Assembly (NCBI GenBank): GCA_963703175.1
Contig: OY969794.1
Coordinates: forward strand, 248,001-312,000
Origin: VRUE01 sp963703175
Lineage (GTDB): Bacteria; Actinomycetota; Thermoleophilia; Solirubrobacterales; 70-9
Length of the DNA: 64,000 nucleotides
Direction: 5' to 3'
Of this stretch, positions 8,785 to 16,180 are shown in pieces; the first letter of the stretch is position 1; each line of letters starts with the position of its first letter. The notes beneath the pieces are model-generated. The model worked only from the letters and a program-made list of their open reading frames with translations. It did no database searches and was not told where the DNA came from. Both the position numbers and the translations under genes were made by a program.

Positions 8785-9006
8785 GTGCCAACCCAAGAGA
8801 TGAGAGCACTCTGGCATCCGACCAGGGCTCGAATCCTCGAGCTCCTGAAGGCAGGACCAGCGAGCCGGTCGCATCTGACTGAATCCGCTGGCGCCCCATA
8901 CGCAGAGGTCGCTTATCACTGCCGCGCCCTCTGCCATTCCGGCTGCATTCAGCACGCCGCTTCGTCGGGCCCAGACGCCGACGACCCGCTCTACGAAGTC
9001 GTCTAA
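8785..9006 (+). CDS. small ArsR-like winged-helix regulator
   Basis: A 73-residue DNA-binding protein consisting of a single winged helix: MRALWHPTRARILELLKAGP is the typical first helix pair, and PYAEVAYHCRALCHSGCIQH the recognition helix and wing start. I chose the GTG at 8785 because GAGGAGA lies just upstream; a TTG at 8713 would add 24 poor-quality residues. ArsR-like proteins bind as dimers and respond to small ligands or metals. Two Cys residues (ALCHSGC) are visible but no clear metal site. The gene is divergent from the epimerase with 144 bases between starts. Confidence 0.7.
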   Translation: MPTQEMRALWHPTRARILELLKAGPASRSHLTESAGAPYAEVAYHCRALCHSGCIQHAASSGPDADDPLYEVV

Positions 9007-9026
9007 TCCCCGGATCGCAAAGCCCC

Positions 9027-9043
9027 TCCACCCGCTGGGTGGA
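9027..9043. terminator. hairpin after the small regulator
   Basis: TCCACCC-GCT-GGGTGGA forms a perfect 7-bp stem with a 3-nt loop 20 bases after the stop codon of the regulator. No T-run follows. It separates that gene from the AT-rich region (9090-9142) ahead of tRNA-Thr, where the promoter for the tRNA and following operon is expected. Confidence 0.4.
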
Positions 9044-9142
9044 CGAGAAACGCATGCCCCACAACCGAGTGGACATGACTTACGTTCCGTTGTTACACTC
9101 CAGAATTATTGAATAGTTACTCTGCTGTTTGATAAAAAATAC

Positions 9143-9215
9143 GCACCAGTACCTCAATCGGTTAGAGGATCGGGTTTGTAAGCCGAGGATCCGGGTTCGA
9201 GCCCCGGCTGGTGCA
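9143..9215 (+). tRNA. tRNA-Thr (anticodon TGT), atypical
   Basis: A 73-nt cloverleaf with a perfect 7-bp acceptor stem (GCACCAG/CTGGTGC), D stem CCTC/GAGG, anticodon loop TTTGTAA, T stem CCGGG/CCCGG and discriminator A. The anticodon UGU reads ACA (Thr). Two features are unusual: a C10-G25 pair replaces the nearly universal G10-C25, and G31 faces G39 at the base of the anticodon loop. The ArgRS-like gene starts 26 bases after its 3' end, so the tRNA probably heads the biosynthetic operon transcript. Confidence 0.85.
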
Positions 9216-9240
9216 TCGGCGCTGGGAAGCGTCGTCAGTT

Positions 9241-10911
9241 ATGGAAACCAATCTCTTCGACCATTTCGACGAAGCGGGAGGCGGGGACGACGCCCAGTCG
9301 CACTGGACCCTGCGTGCGCCCTACCGGCCGCACCAACGCTTCGACCTGATGCTGGTTCCCCAGGTCGCCGGCTGGCGCGAGGATCGCAACTCGCTTGCCG
9401 CACTGGAGGAGATCGAAGTAGAGCCATGGGTGGAGGCAGTCGAGCGTGGCGAGAAGCAGACTTGGCTGCGCCTCGACGACGAGTGGGTGGCGCGTCGCGG
9501 TGCCGAGCTTGAGCAAGGCGCGGAGGCGGTTGCAGGTTGTGGCGACGTCGCCGCCGGGAAGCAATTCGCGCTCAACTTCTGGGACGCCAACTCGACCAAG
9601 GCACTGCACATTGGCCATCTGCGCAACCTGGCCCTCGGCAACGCGCTGGGCAACGCGCTGGGCGAGGCCGGCGGCGAGGTCGAGCGTCGCAGCATCATCT
9701 GCGACATCGGCCGCAGCATGGGCGAGGCGATGGCCGGGGTCGTGCGCAGCGGCAAGTACCCGCAGGGGTCAGCCGAGGGCAACGGGGTCAAGACGGATCA
9801 CTTTGTCGGATATTGCTACGCCGACTACGTCAAAAACGGCGCCTCACTGGGGCTTGCCGCCGACCACCCCGCCGACTCGCTGACGCGCGAGGTCGACGTC
9901 CTGGACGACAGCGCTGATGAGCTCCTGCAGCGGGTGCTGAACGGCGACCAGGCGGCGCTCGAACTGTGGTCGCAGACGCGGGCCTGGGTGATCTCCGGCC
10001 AGCGCAAGACGCTGTCGCGGCTCGGCATCCACTTCGACCGGGTCTTCTTTGAGTCTGACTTCCTGCCCGAGGTGGGCGAGCTGGCTGAGCTCGGTCTGCA
10101 GGAGGGGACGTTGGAGAAGCGGGTCGACGGCACCGTGATCTACATGACCGGCCGCGAGGAGCTCGAGGAAATGCCGCTGGTCCGCTCCGACGGCGTGCCC
10201 ACCCAGCACATGCGTGCGCTCGCCTACTGGCTGGCAGATACCGGCCTCGACGGCACCACCTCACTCCAGGTTTGCGGTCAGGAGTGGTTTGCCCACGTCA
10301 CCTGCCGGCGCCAGCTGATGGCCGAGCTGGTCCACACCGAGAGCGGTAACGGCTTCCATCCCTACCACGACATTTTCCACGGCATGGTCGCGCGCGAACG
10401 CGAGAAGATCGCCTCGAGCAAGAAAGACGCGCTCCTGATCGACCACCTGGTCGAGTGGATCGACGATCAGCTCGAGGCCGACCCCGAGCGCAGCGCCGTG
10501 CGACGCGGACACCCCTCCCCCGACCGGGTCGCCTCGCAGATCGCGCTCGGCTATTTCCTCTTGCACACGGCGACCAAGCGGGTCGACTTCGAGCCGGAGA
10601 AGCTGATCGCCGACGACAAAGCGCTGGGTTGGGATCTGGCCCGAGCGCGATCGCGCAACGGCAACGGTTGGGTGCCCCAGGCAGAGCCCGAGCTCGACCC
10701 CGATTACCGCTTCGCGGTTGTACAGGCCGAGACCTACGGGCGCCTGCTGGGCCGCGTGGCCGGCAACTTCCAAGTCGCTCCCCTAGCTCGCTACGCCTCG
10801 CACCTGGCCCGCTGGCAGCTCGAGGAGGAGCGGGCGCCGCACGTACGCCGCATCGTCAACTCGACGCTCGACCGTGCGGCCATCGGCCTCGGTCTGGAGG
10901 AGGCAGCATGA
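9241..10911 (+). CDS. arginyl-tRNA synthetase-like enzyme of the cluster
   Basis: A 556-residue class I aminoacyl-tRNA synthetase-fold protein, closest in layout to ArgRS. The HIGH motif is intact (TKALHIGHLRN, about residues 120-130). The ArgRS-type segment VRSDGVPTQHMRALAYW is present, and the KMSKS loop appears as KIASSKKD near residues 388-395. The C-terminal helices resemble a DALR domain. The N-terminal ArgRS add-on domain is not recognisable in the first 100 residues. A frame start inside the tRNA (9211) is possible, but ATG 9241 is preferred. It is the first gene of an operon whose next start overlaps its stop (ATGA). In this context it probably activates an amino acid for amide or ester formation rather than for translation; that role is inferred. 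Confidence 0.8.
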   Translation: METNLFDHFDEAGGGDDAQSHWTLRAPYRPHQRFDLMLVPQVAGWREDRNSLAALEEIEVEPWVEAVERGEKQTWLRLDDEWVARRGAELEQGAEAVAGCGDVAAGKQFALNFWDANSTKALHIGHLRNLALGNALGNALGEAGGEVERRSIICDIGRSMGEAMAGVVRSGKYPQGSAEGNGVKTDHFVGYCYADYVKNGASLGLAADHPADSLTREVDVLDDSADELLQRVLNGDQAALELWSQTRAWVISGQRKTLSRLGIHFDRVFFESDFLPEVGELAELGLQEGTLEKRVDGTVIYMTGREELEEMPLVRSDGVPTQHMRALAYWLADTGLDGTTSLQVCGQEWFAHVTCRRQLMAELVHTESGNGFHPYHDIFHGMVAREREKIASSKKDALLIDHLVEWIDDQLEADPERSAVRRGHPSPDRVASQIALGYFLLHTATKRVDFEPEKLIADDKALGWDLARARSRNGNGWVPQAEPELDPDYRFAVVQAETYGRLLGRVAGNFQVAPLARYASHLARWQLEEERAPHVRRIVNSTLDRAAIGLGLEEAA

Positions 10912-13070
10912 GGACGCTACTCGTCGACAACCACGACTCATACACCTACAACGTCTTTCACCTGCTGGCCGGTGTCTCCGGCGAAGAGCCGATCGTGGTC
11001 GACAATGACGCCGTCTCCTGGCGCGCACTCTCACGTTGGGACTTCGATGCGATCGTCCTCTCCCCCGGCCCCGGCAGCCCGCAGCGCTGGCACGACTTCT
11101 GCGTCTGCAACGACATCCTCCGCTACAGCGAGATCCCGGTGCTCGGCATCTGCCTCGGCCACCAGGGGCTAGGCCAGATGCTCGCCGGCAAGGTCTCAAG
11201 CGCGCCGGAGGCGATGCACGGCCGGCTGAGCCGCATTCGCCATCAAGACGACGGGCTCTTCGCCGGCATCCCGCAAGACTTCCCGGTCGTCCGCTACCAC
11301 TCGCTGGCGATCACCGACATGGGGCCCGACGGTCAGATCACCGCCTGGGCCGACGACGGCGTCGTGATGGGGATCGAACACCGGCGGCGGCCGATGTGGG
11401 GCGTCCAGTTCCATCCCGAGTCGATCGCCACCGAGCACGGCGCCAAGCTGGTCGAGAACTTCTACAGCCTCGCCCGTCAGCTGCGCTCACCACGCTGGCG
11501 CGGCGCCAAGCGGCCACTGCAGACGCAAGCGCGAACCCAGGTGAAGCGCACCCGGGTAGAAGGCGGCGAGAGTGAGCTGCGACTGCGCTCGATCCCCGGT
11601 GAACCCTCGACCGAGGCGCTCTTTGAACGGCTCTTCGCTGACGCCGAGTACGCCTTCTGGCTCGATAGTGCCGACGCGCCGACCCGGCTGGCGCAGCGCT
11701 CCTTCCTCGGCACCAGTGCCGGTGCCACCCGCTGTGTGCTCGAGTACGACGTCGAGTCCGGCGCGGCGATCCGCCGCGGGGCCGGACCGGCAACGACCGA
11801 GCGCGCATCGATCTTTGACTTGCTCGACCGCGAGCTCGCGGGGCACGCGATCGAGCCACCCCCCGCCGACCTACCGCCCGGACTGATGGGTGGCTTCGTC
11901 GGCTATCTCGGCTACGAGCTGAAGGCGGACTGCGGCTCGCCAAACGTGCATCGGTCCGACATGCCCGATGCAGTGATGATGCTCGCCAACCGCCTCGTCG
12001 CTGTTGACCACGTGCGTGGACGGACGCACGTGGTCGCGCTCTGCCACGGCGACGAGGCGGAAGCCGAGATTTGGCTGGACGAAGCCGAGGAGACGGTGCG
12101 CGACGTCCTCGCCAGCCCGCCCGAGCCGGCGGTTCCACTCGCCCTCAGCGGGGGCCCCACCGGCTCTCATGTGAGTTTCCGCTGCGGCCGCGGTCGCGAG
12201 CAGTACCTCGCCGACATCACCCGCAGCCAGGCCGAACTGGCCGCCGGCGAGTCGTATGAGGTCTGCCTCACCGACCAGATCTCGACCGACGCCAGCCCCG
12301 ATCCATTCGACCTCTACCGGCTGCTGCGCCGGCGCAACCCGGCGCCCTTCGCCGCCTACCTGAAGCTGGGCGAGATGGCAGTGGTCAGCTCCTCGCCGGA
12401 GCGCTTCCTCTCAGTCGATCGCGAGCGCCGCGTCGAGGCGCGGCCGATCAAGGGCACGACTTCGCGCTCCGCCGACCTCGAGCGCGATGAGGCGCTGCGG
12501 GCCGAGCTGACCGAAGACGAGAAGACCTATGCCGAGCACCTGATGATCGTCGACCTACTGCGCAACGACCTCGGCCGCGTCTGCGATGTTGGCAGCGTCG
12601 GCGTCCCCGAGCTGATGATCGTCGAGGACTACGCCACCGTGCACCAGCTGATCTCAACCGTGAGCGGCGTGCTAGAGGGTGGCCGTAGCGCGGCCGAATG
12701 CGCCCGCGCCTGCTTCCCGGGCGGCTCGATGACCGGCGCGCCGAAGGAGCGCACGATGGAGATCATCGATGACCTTGAGGACGAGGCGCGCGGCGTCTAC
12801 TCGGGGGCGATCGGCTGGTTCGGGATCGATGGTGCAATGGACCTCAGCATCGTCATCCGCACGATCGTTATGCGACCCGGCCGGACGACGATCGGCGCCG
12901 GCGGGGCGATCGTGATGCAGTCTGACCCCGAGGACGAGTTCGATGAGATTCTGCTCAAGGCACGGGCGCCGATGGCGACGATCGCCGAGGCGGTAACCGG
13001 CAACCCCGCGGCGGAGGCATGGTCGGTCGAGTTGGAGCCCGCGAAGGCGGAGGCCGCCGGGGCACTATGA
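10908..13070 (+). CDS. pabAB: fused aminodeoxychorismate synthase (PabA-PabB)
   Basis: A 720-residue fusion making 4-amino-4-deoxychorismate from chorismate and glutamine. The glutamine amidotransferase domain (residues 1-190) has its nucleophile Cys in GICLGHQG (about 82) and HPES at about 169. The synthase domain (about 225-700) carries PIKGTTSR near 512; the Lys in this motif marks PabB as opposed to the Ala of TrpE. EDEKTYAEHLMIVDLLRND and GGSMTGAPKERT are the other chorismate-site motifs. The ATG overlaps the ArgRS-like stop and has GGAGGAGG upstream. Such fusions supply folate or p-aminophenylalanine-type antibiotics. The position in this operon, next to a mutase, favours the second. 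Confidence 0.9.
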   Translation: MRTLLVDNHDSYTYNVFHLLAGVSGEEPIVVDNDAVSWRALSRWDFDAIVLSPGPGSPQRWHDFCVCNDILRYSEIPVLGICLGHQGLGQMLAGKVSSAPEAMHGRLSRIRHQDDGLFAGIPQDFPVVRYHSLAITDMGPDGQITAWADDGVVMGIEHRRRPMWGVQFHPESIATEHGAKLVENFYSLARQLRSPRWRGAKRPLQTQARTQVKRTRVEGGESELRLRSIPGEPSTEALFERLFADAEYAFWLDSADAPTRLAQRSFLGTSAGATRCVLEYDVESGAAIRRGAGPATTERASIFDLLDRELAGHAIEPPPADLPPGLMGGFVGYLGYELKADCGSPNVHRSDMPDAVMMLANRLVAVDHVRGRTHVVALCHGDEAEAEIWLDEAEETVRDVLASPPEPAVPLALSGGPTGSHVSFRCGRGREQYLADITRSQAELAAGESYEVCLTDQISTDASPDPFDLYRLLRRRNPAPFAAYLKLGEMAVVSSSPERFLSVDRERRVEARPIKGTTSRSADLERDEALRAELTEDEKTYAEHLMIVDLLRNDLGRVCDVGSVGVPELMIVEDYATVHQLISTVSGVLEGGRSAAECARACFPGGSMTGAPKERTMEIIDDLEDEARGVYSGAIGWFGIDGAMDLSIVIRTIVMRPGRTTIGAGGAIVMQSDPEDEFDEILLKARAPMATIAEAVTGNPAAEAWSVELEPAKAEAAGAL

Positions 13071-13522
13071 GCATTCGGGTGGCGACGGCTGACGATGCGC
13101 CGGCCGTGGCGAGTGCGGTCGAAGAGCTGCTGATCGAGCTCGGCGGCGAGCGCCCGTCGAGCTCGGATCTGCAGGAGGGGGCGCGGAATCTGGCGGCCGA
13201 TCCTGACACCGGCGCGCTGCTCGTCGCCGAAAGCGACGGTGCGATCGTCGGCGTACTGGCGGCAAGCTGGCAGTACGCGATCCATGTGCCGGGTCGCTAC
13301 GGCACGATCCAAGACCTCTGGGTCGATCCCGAGTGGCGCAGCCGGGAGCTGGGACGCGAGCTGATCCTCGCCCTGGTCCGCAAGGCAACCGAAAGTGGCA
13401 TTCCACGACTCGAGGTTGGCCTGCCGCAAGAGAGCTTCAAGCAGCTGGACGCAACTGAGCGCTTCTACCGCGAGAACGGCTTCACGCCGCTCGGGCCGCG
13501 GATGCGGAGGCTCTTGTCATGA
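13067..13522 (+). CDS. GNAT-family N-acetyltransferase
   Basis: A 151-residue acetyl-CoA-dependent acetyltransferase. It begins MSIRVATADD, a common GNAT opening, and has the core strand (LLVAESDGAIVGVLAAS) and the acetyl-CoA loop (DLWVDPEWRSRELGRELI, an R-x-x-G-x-G/A-like turn). ATERFYRENGF is the usual C-terminal signature. Start and stop overlap the neighbours (ATGA on both sides), so it is translated in coupling with pabAB and the HDAC-like gene. With a deacetylase next to it, a protect-then-deprotect step on an amine (for example the aryl amine or a diamine) is an attractive but untested idea. Confidence 0.82.
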   Translation: MSIRVATADDAPAVASAVEELLIELGGERPSSSDLQEGARNLAADPDTGALLVAESDGAIVGVLAASWQYAIHVPGRYGTIQDLWVDPEWRSRELGRELILALVRKATESGIPRLEVGLPQESFKQLDATERFYRENGFTPLGPRMRRLLS

Positions 13523-14487
13523 GCGACGAGCTGTTGATGATCGAGCAGCGCGGCGGCCACCGCGACGGCGCACCCTGGATCCTTGAAGGCGGTCGCAAGC
13601 TGCCGGGCATGGACGACCGCCGCCGCATCGCCGAGCTGCGCAACGGCCTCGTCTGTCACGCCGGTGTGCGCGCCTGCACTGCCGACGCGGTCACCGAGGA
13701 AGTCGATCGAACGCTGGCCGAGTTGCACGAGCGCGAGTACCTGGAGACGCTGAACGAGGTCCAATCCGAAGATCCGGTGGTGATGCCAGATCTGGCGGCG
13801 CCCGGACTGCCGCCCGACATCCCGGTCAGCGCCGGGCTGGTCGCCGCCGCCCACGAGGGGGTGCGCACGGCAATTACCGCGGCGACGCGCTTGGTTGAAG
13901 GAGCCCGCTTCTCCTACGCCCTTTGCCGCCCGCCCGGCCACCACGCCGGGCCCAGCTGGTTCGCCGGCTACTGCTACCTCAACTCAGCCGCCGCTGCGGC
14001 GCTGACCTTGCGCGATGGGGGCCTAAAACCGGTCGGCATCCTCGACCTCGATCTGCACTACCCGAACGGAACCGCGGCGATCGTGGCGGGGATGGACGAG
14101 ACCAGCCTGCACTCCCTCCACGCCTGGCCGGTGACCAACGTCGCCGGGCAGACCGTTACCCCGAGCAGCGAGCACGAACGAGTGGTCGAGTTCACCGGCA
14201 GTCCAAATGCCGCAACCTACATAGGCGCTGTCGAGCGCTCGATTGACTCGCTGGCTAGTACTTCAAAGGCACTCGTCGTCTCGCTCGGTTACGACACGAT
14301 CAAGGGGGACCCGCACGGCAACTGGGGCTTCTCGCCGACGATCTTTGCTCAAGTTGGTCGCCTGCTTGCGGCGTCAGGCCTGCCCATCTGCGTGGTTCAA
14401 GAGGGCGGCTACGCGTTGCAGTCCCTGGCCGCCTGCAGCTACGCCTTTGTCGCCGGCCTGCTCGAGGAGGAGGTAGAGGAGGTATGA
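13519..14487 (+). CDS. HDAC-like amidohydrolase
   Basis: A 322-residue member of the histone deacetylase/acetylpolyamine amidohydrolase superfamily, which removes acyl groups from amines using an active-site metal. RPPGHHAGPSW (about 137-147) contains the catalytic His pair. LDLDLHYPNGT (about 175) supplies the Asp and His metal ligands, and VSLGYDTIKGDPHGNW (near 254) holds the third ligand Asp. VVQEGGYAL is the conserved C-terminal loop. The ATG overlaps the GNAT stop. Bacterial members deacetylate polyamines, acetoin-linked proteins or biosynthetic intermediates. Within this operon it most likely deacylates a pathway intermediate. Confidence 0.85.
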   Translation: MSDELLMIEQRGGHRDGAPWILEGGRKLPGMDDRRRIAELRNGLVCHAGVRACTADAVTEEVDRTLAELHEREYLETLNEVQSEDPVVMPDLAAPGLPPDIPVSAGLVAAAHEGVRTAITAATRLVEGARFSYALCRPPGHHAGPSWFAGYCYLNSAAAAALTLRDGGLKPVGILDLDLHYPNGTAAIVAGMDETSLHSLHAWPVTNVAGQTVTPSSEHERVVEFTGSPNAATYIGAVERSIDSLASTSKALVVSLGYDTIKGDPHGNWGFSPTIFAQVGRLLAASGLPICVVQEGGYALQSLAACSYAFVAGLLEEEVEEV

Positions 14488-14795
14488 GTCAGAACGGGCT
14501 GGAGCCCTACCGCCAGCGCCTCGACGGGCTTGACGACCAGATCGCTCGCCTGCTTGGCGAGCGCTTCGAGGTTTGCCGGGATATCGCCCGCTACAAGCGC
14601 GCCCACGGCATCCCGATGATGCAACCTGACCGCGTCGTCGCGGTGCGCGAGCGTTACCTGGCGCGGGGCGAAGAGGCGCAGCTGCCGGCCGAGTTCACCG
14701 GCGACCTCTTCGAGCTGCTGATCGCCGCCACCTGCAAAGAGGAGGACGAGCTGATGGCGGCACTTGAGACTTCCTCAGAGGGTGGGGACGCATGA
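14484..14795 (+). CDS. AroQ-type chorismate mutase-like protein (PapB-like)
   Basis: A 103-residue all-helical AroQ-class mutase. LEPYRQRLDGLDDQIARLLG is helix 1 with the first active-site Arg. ERFEVCRDIARYKRAHGIPM carries the second Arg/Lys set. The third helix follows after RVVAVRERYL. Because an aminodeoxychorismate synthase sits in the same operon, I infer that it rearranges 4-amino-4-deoxychorismate to 4-amino-4-deoxyprephenate, as PapB does in chloramphenicol and pristinamycin pathways. A plain chorismate mutase role cannot be excluded. Both ends overlap neighbouring genes by four bases. Confidence 0.82.
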   Translation: MSQNGLEPYRQRLDGLDDQIARLLGERFEVCRDIARYKRAHGIPMMQPDRVVAVRERYLARGEEAQLPAEFTGDLFELLIAATCKEEDELMAALETSSEGGDA

Positions 14796-16180
14796 AGGGA
14801 GACGGGAGGTCCGTCCGCGGAGCCGGAGGGAGCCTGGGGTTGCCCCCCGGCCCGCGGATGCCCAGCGCCCTGCAGGCCGTCGGCTGGGCACGGCGGCCTT
14901 ACCCGTTTATGAAGCGCTGCCAGGAGCGCTACGGCGACGTCTTCACCCTGCGCATCTTGCACTCCGGCACGTGGGTCTTCCTCAGTAATCCCGATGACGT
15001 CAAACGGGTCCTGACCGCGCCGGCCGGCAGTCTCGGCGTTGCCTTGGCCAACCCATTCTTGGAGCCGGTGCTCGGCCCCCGCTCGGTGATGCTGCTCGAA
15101 GAGCCCGGCCACATGAACCGGCGGCGGCTGATGCTGCCGCCGTTCCACGGCAAGCGGATGGACGGCGACGCGGAGATGATGGCCGAGGTGACGCGGGAAG
15201 TGGTTAGGAGCTGGCCCGTGGGCGAACCGTTCGAGCTCTGGCCCCACATGCAGGCGATCACCCAGGAGGTGATTATGCGTTCCGTCTTCGGGCCCGACAC
15301 AGAGGAAAGGCTGGGGAATTTGCGGACCCTGCTGCACCGACTGACCCAGGCACTCAATCACCCGCGGCGCCTCAACATGGCAGCGGCACTGGGGCCGAAG
15401 TGGCTCGCCCGCAGCAATGGCTTCCGGGCGGCGATGGCTCCGGTCGAAGCGGCGTTGCTGGAGGAGGTCGACCAGCGCCGGCGCGCCGGTGAGAACGGGC
15501 GCAAGGACATCGTTTCGATCCTGATCGAGGCCCGTTATGAGGACGGCTCGCCGCTGAGTGAGGACGACCTGGGCGACGAACTGATGACGCTGCTCACCGA
15601 CGGCCCGACCTCATCATCGCTGGCCTGGGTCTTTGAGCGACTGCTGCGCCACCCGGAGAAACTGCAACGCCTGCAGGAAGAGGTCCTCGCCGATGAGGAG
15701 GACACCTATATGGACGCGGTGATCAAAGAGACCCTGCGGCTCTGCCCGCCGGTGCCAGTCGTCGTCCGCCGCCTGCTTAAGCCAATGGAACTGGGCGGCT
15801 ACCTGCTGCCAGCCGGCACGACCGTCGCTCCCTGCGTCTACCTGATCCATCGCAACGAGGAGATTTACCCGAACCCGCGTCACTTCCTGCCCGAGCGCTT
15901 TCTCGAGCGGCCGCCCGGCACCTACACCTGGATCCCCTTCGGCGGCGGCACGCGCCGCTGCCTCGCCGCCAGCTACGCCGAACTGGAGATGAAACGGGTG
16001 CTGCGCACGGTGCTGAGCGAGGTCGACCTGCGCCCCGCCGACAGCGACTCCGAGCGAGCACGGCGCAGCGCGATCTCCTTCAGCCCCGACAAGCGTGGCC
16101 GGGTCGTAGCCGAACCACGCACCCCCGCCCCCGCTCCCCGCACCAGCGAGCCATGGCAGCCGAGTCCGATCTACTCGTAG
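14792..16180 (+). CDS. cytochrome P450
   Basis: A 462-residue heme monooxygenase of the length and style of the CYP110-like bacterial group. ETLRL (Glu-x-x-Arg, about residue 313) and PERF are present, and the heme-binding loop FGGGTRRCLAA places the Cys ligand near 390. The I-helix is odd: where most P450s have an A-G-x-E/D-T motif, this one reads LLTDGPTSSSLAW. It is about two residues shorter and lacks the acidic partner of the Thr. That may mean altered oxygen activation. No N-terminal membrane anchor is seen. The ATG overlaps the mutase stop, and the next gene starts inside its last 28 bases. Confidence 0.88.
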   Translation: MKGDGRSVRGAGGSLGLPPGPRMPSALQAVGWARRPYPFMKRCQERYGDVFTLRILHSGTWVFLSNPDDVKRVLTAPAGSLGVALANPFLEPVLGPRSVMLLEEPGHMNRRRLMLPPFHGKRMDGDAEMMAEVTREVVRSWPVGEPFELWPHMQAITQEVIMRSVFGPDTEERLGNLRTLLHRLTQALNHPRRLNMAAALGPKWLARSNGFRAAMAPVEAALLEEVDQRRRAGENGRKDIVSILIEARYEDGSPLSEDDLGDELMTLLTDGPTSSSLAWVFERLLRHPEKLQRLQEEVLADEEDTYMDAVIKETLRLCPPVPVVVRRLLKPMELGGYLLPAGTTVAPCVYLIHRNEEIYPNPRHFLPERFLERPPGTYTWIPFGGGTRRCLAASYAELEMKRVLRTVLSEVDLRPADSDSERARRSAISFSPDKRGRVVAEPRTPAPAPRTSEPWQPSPIYS

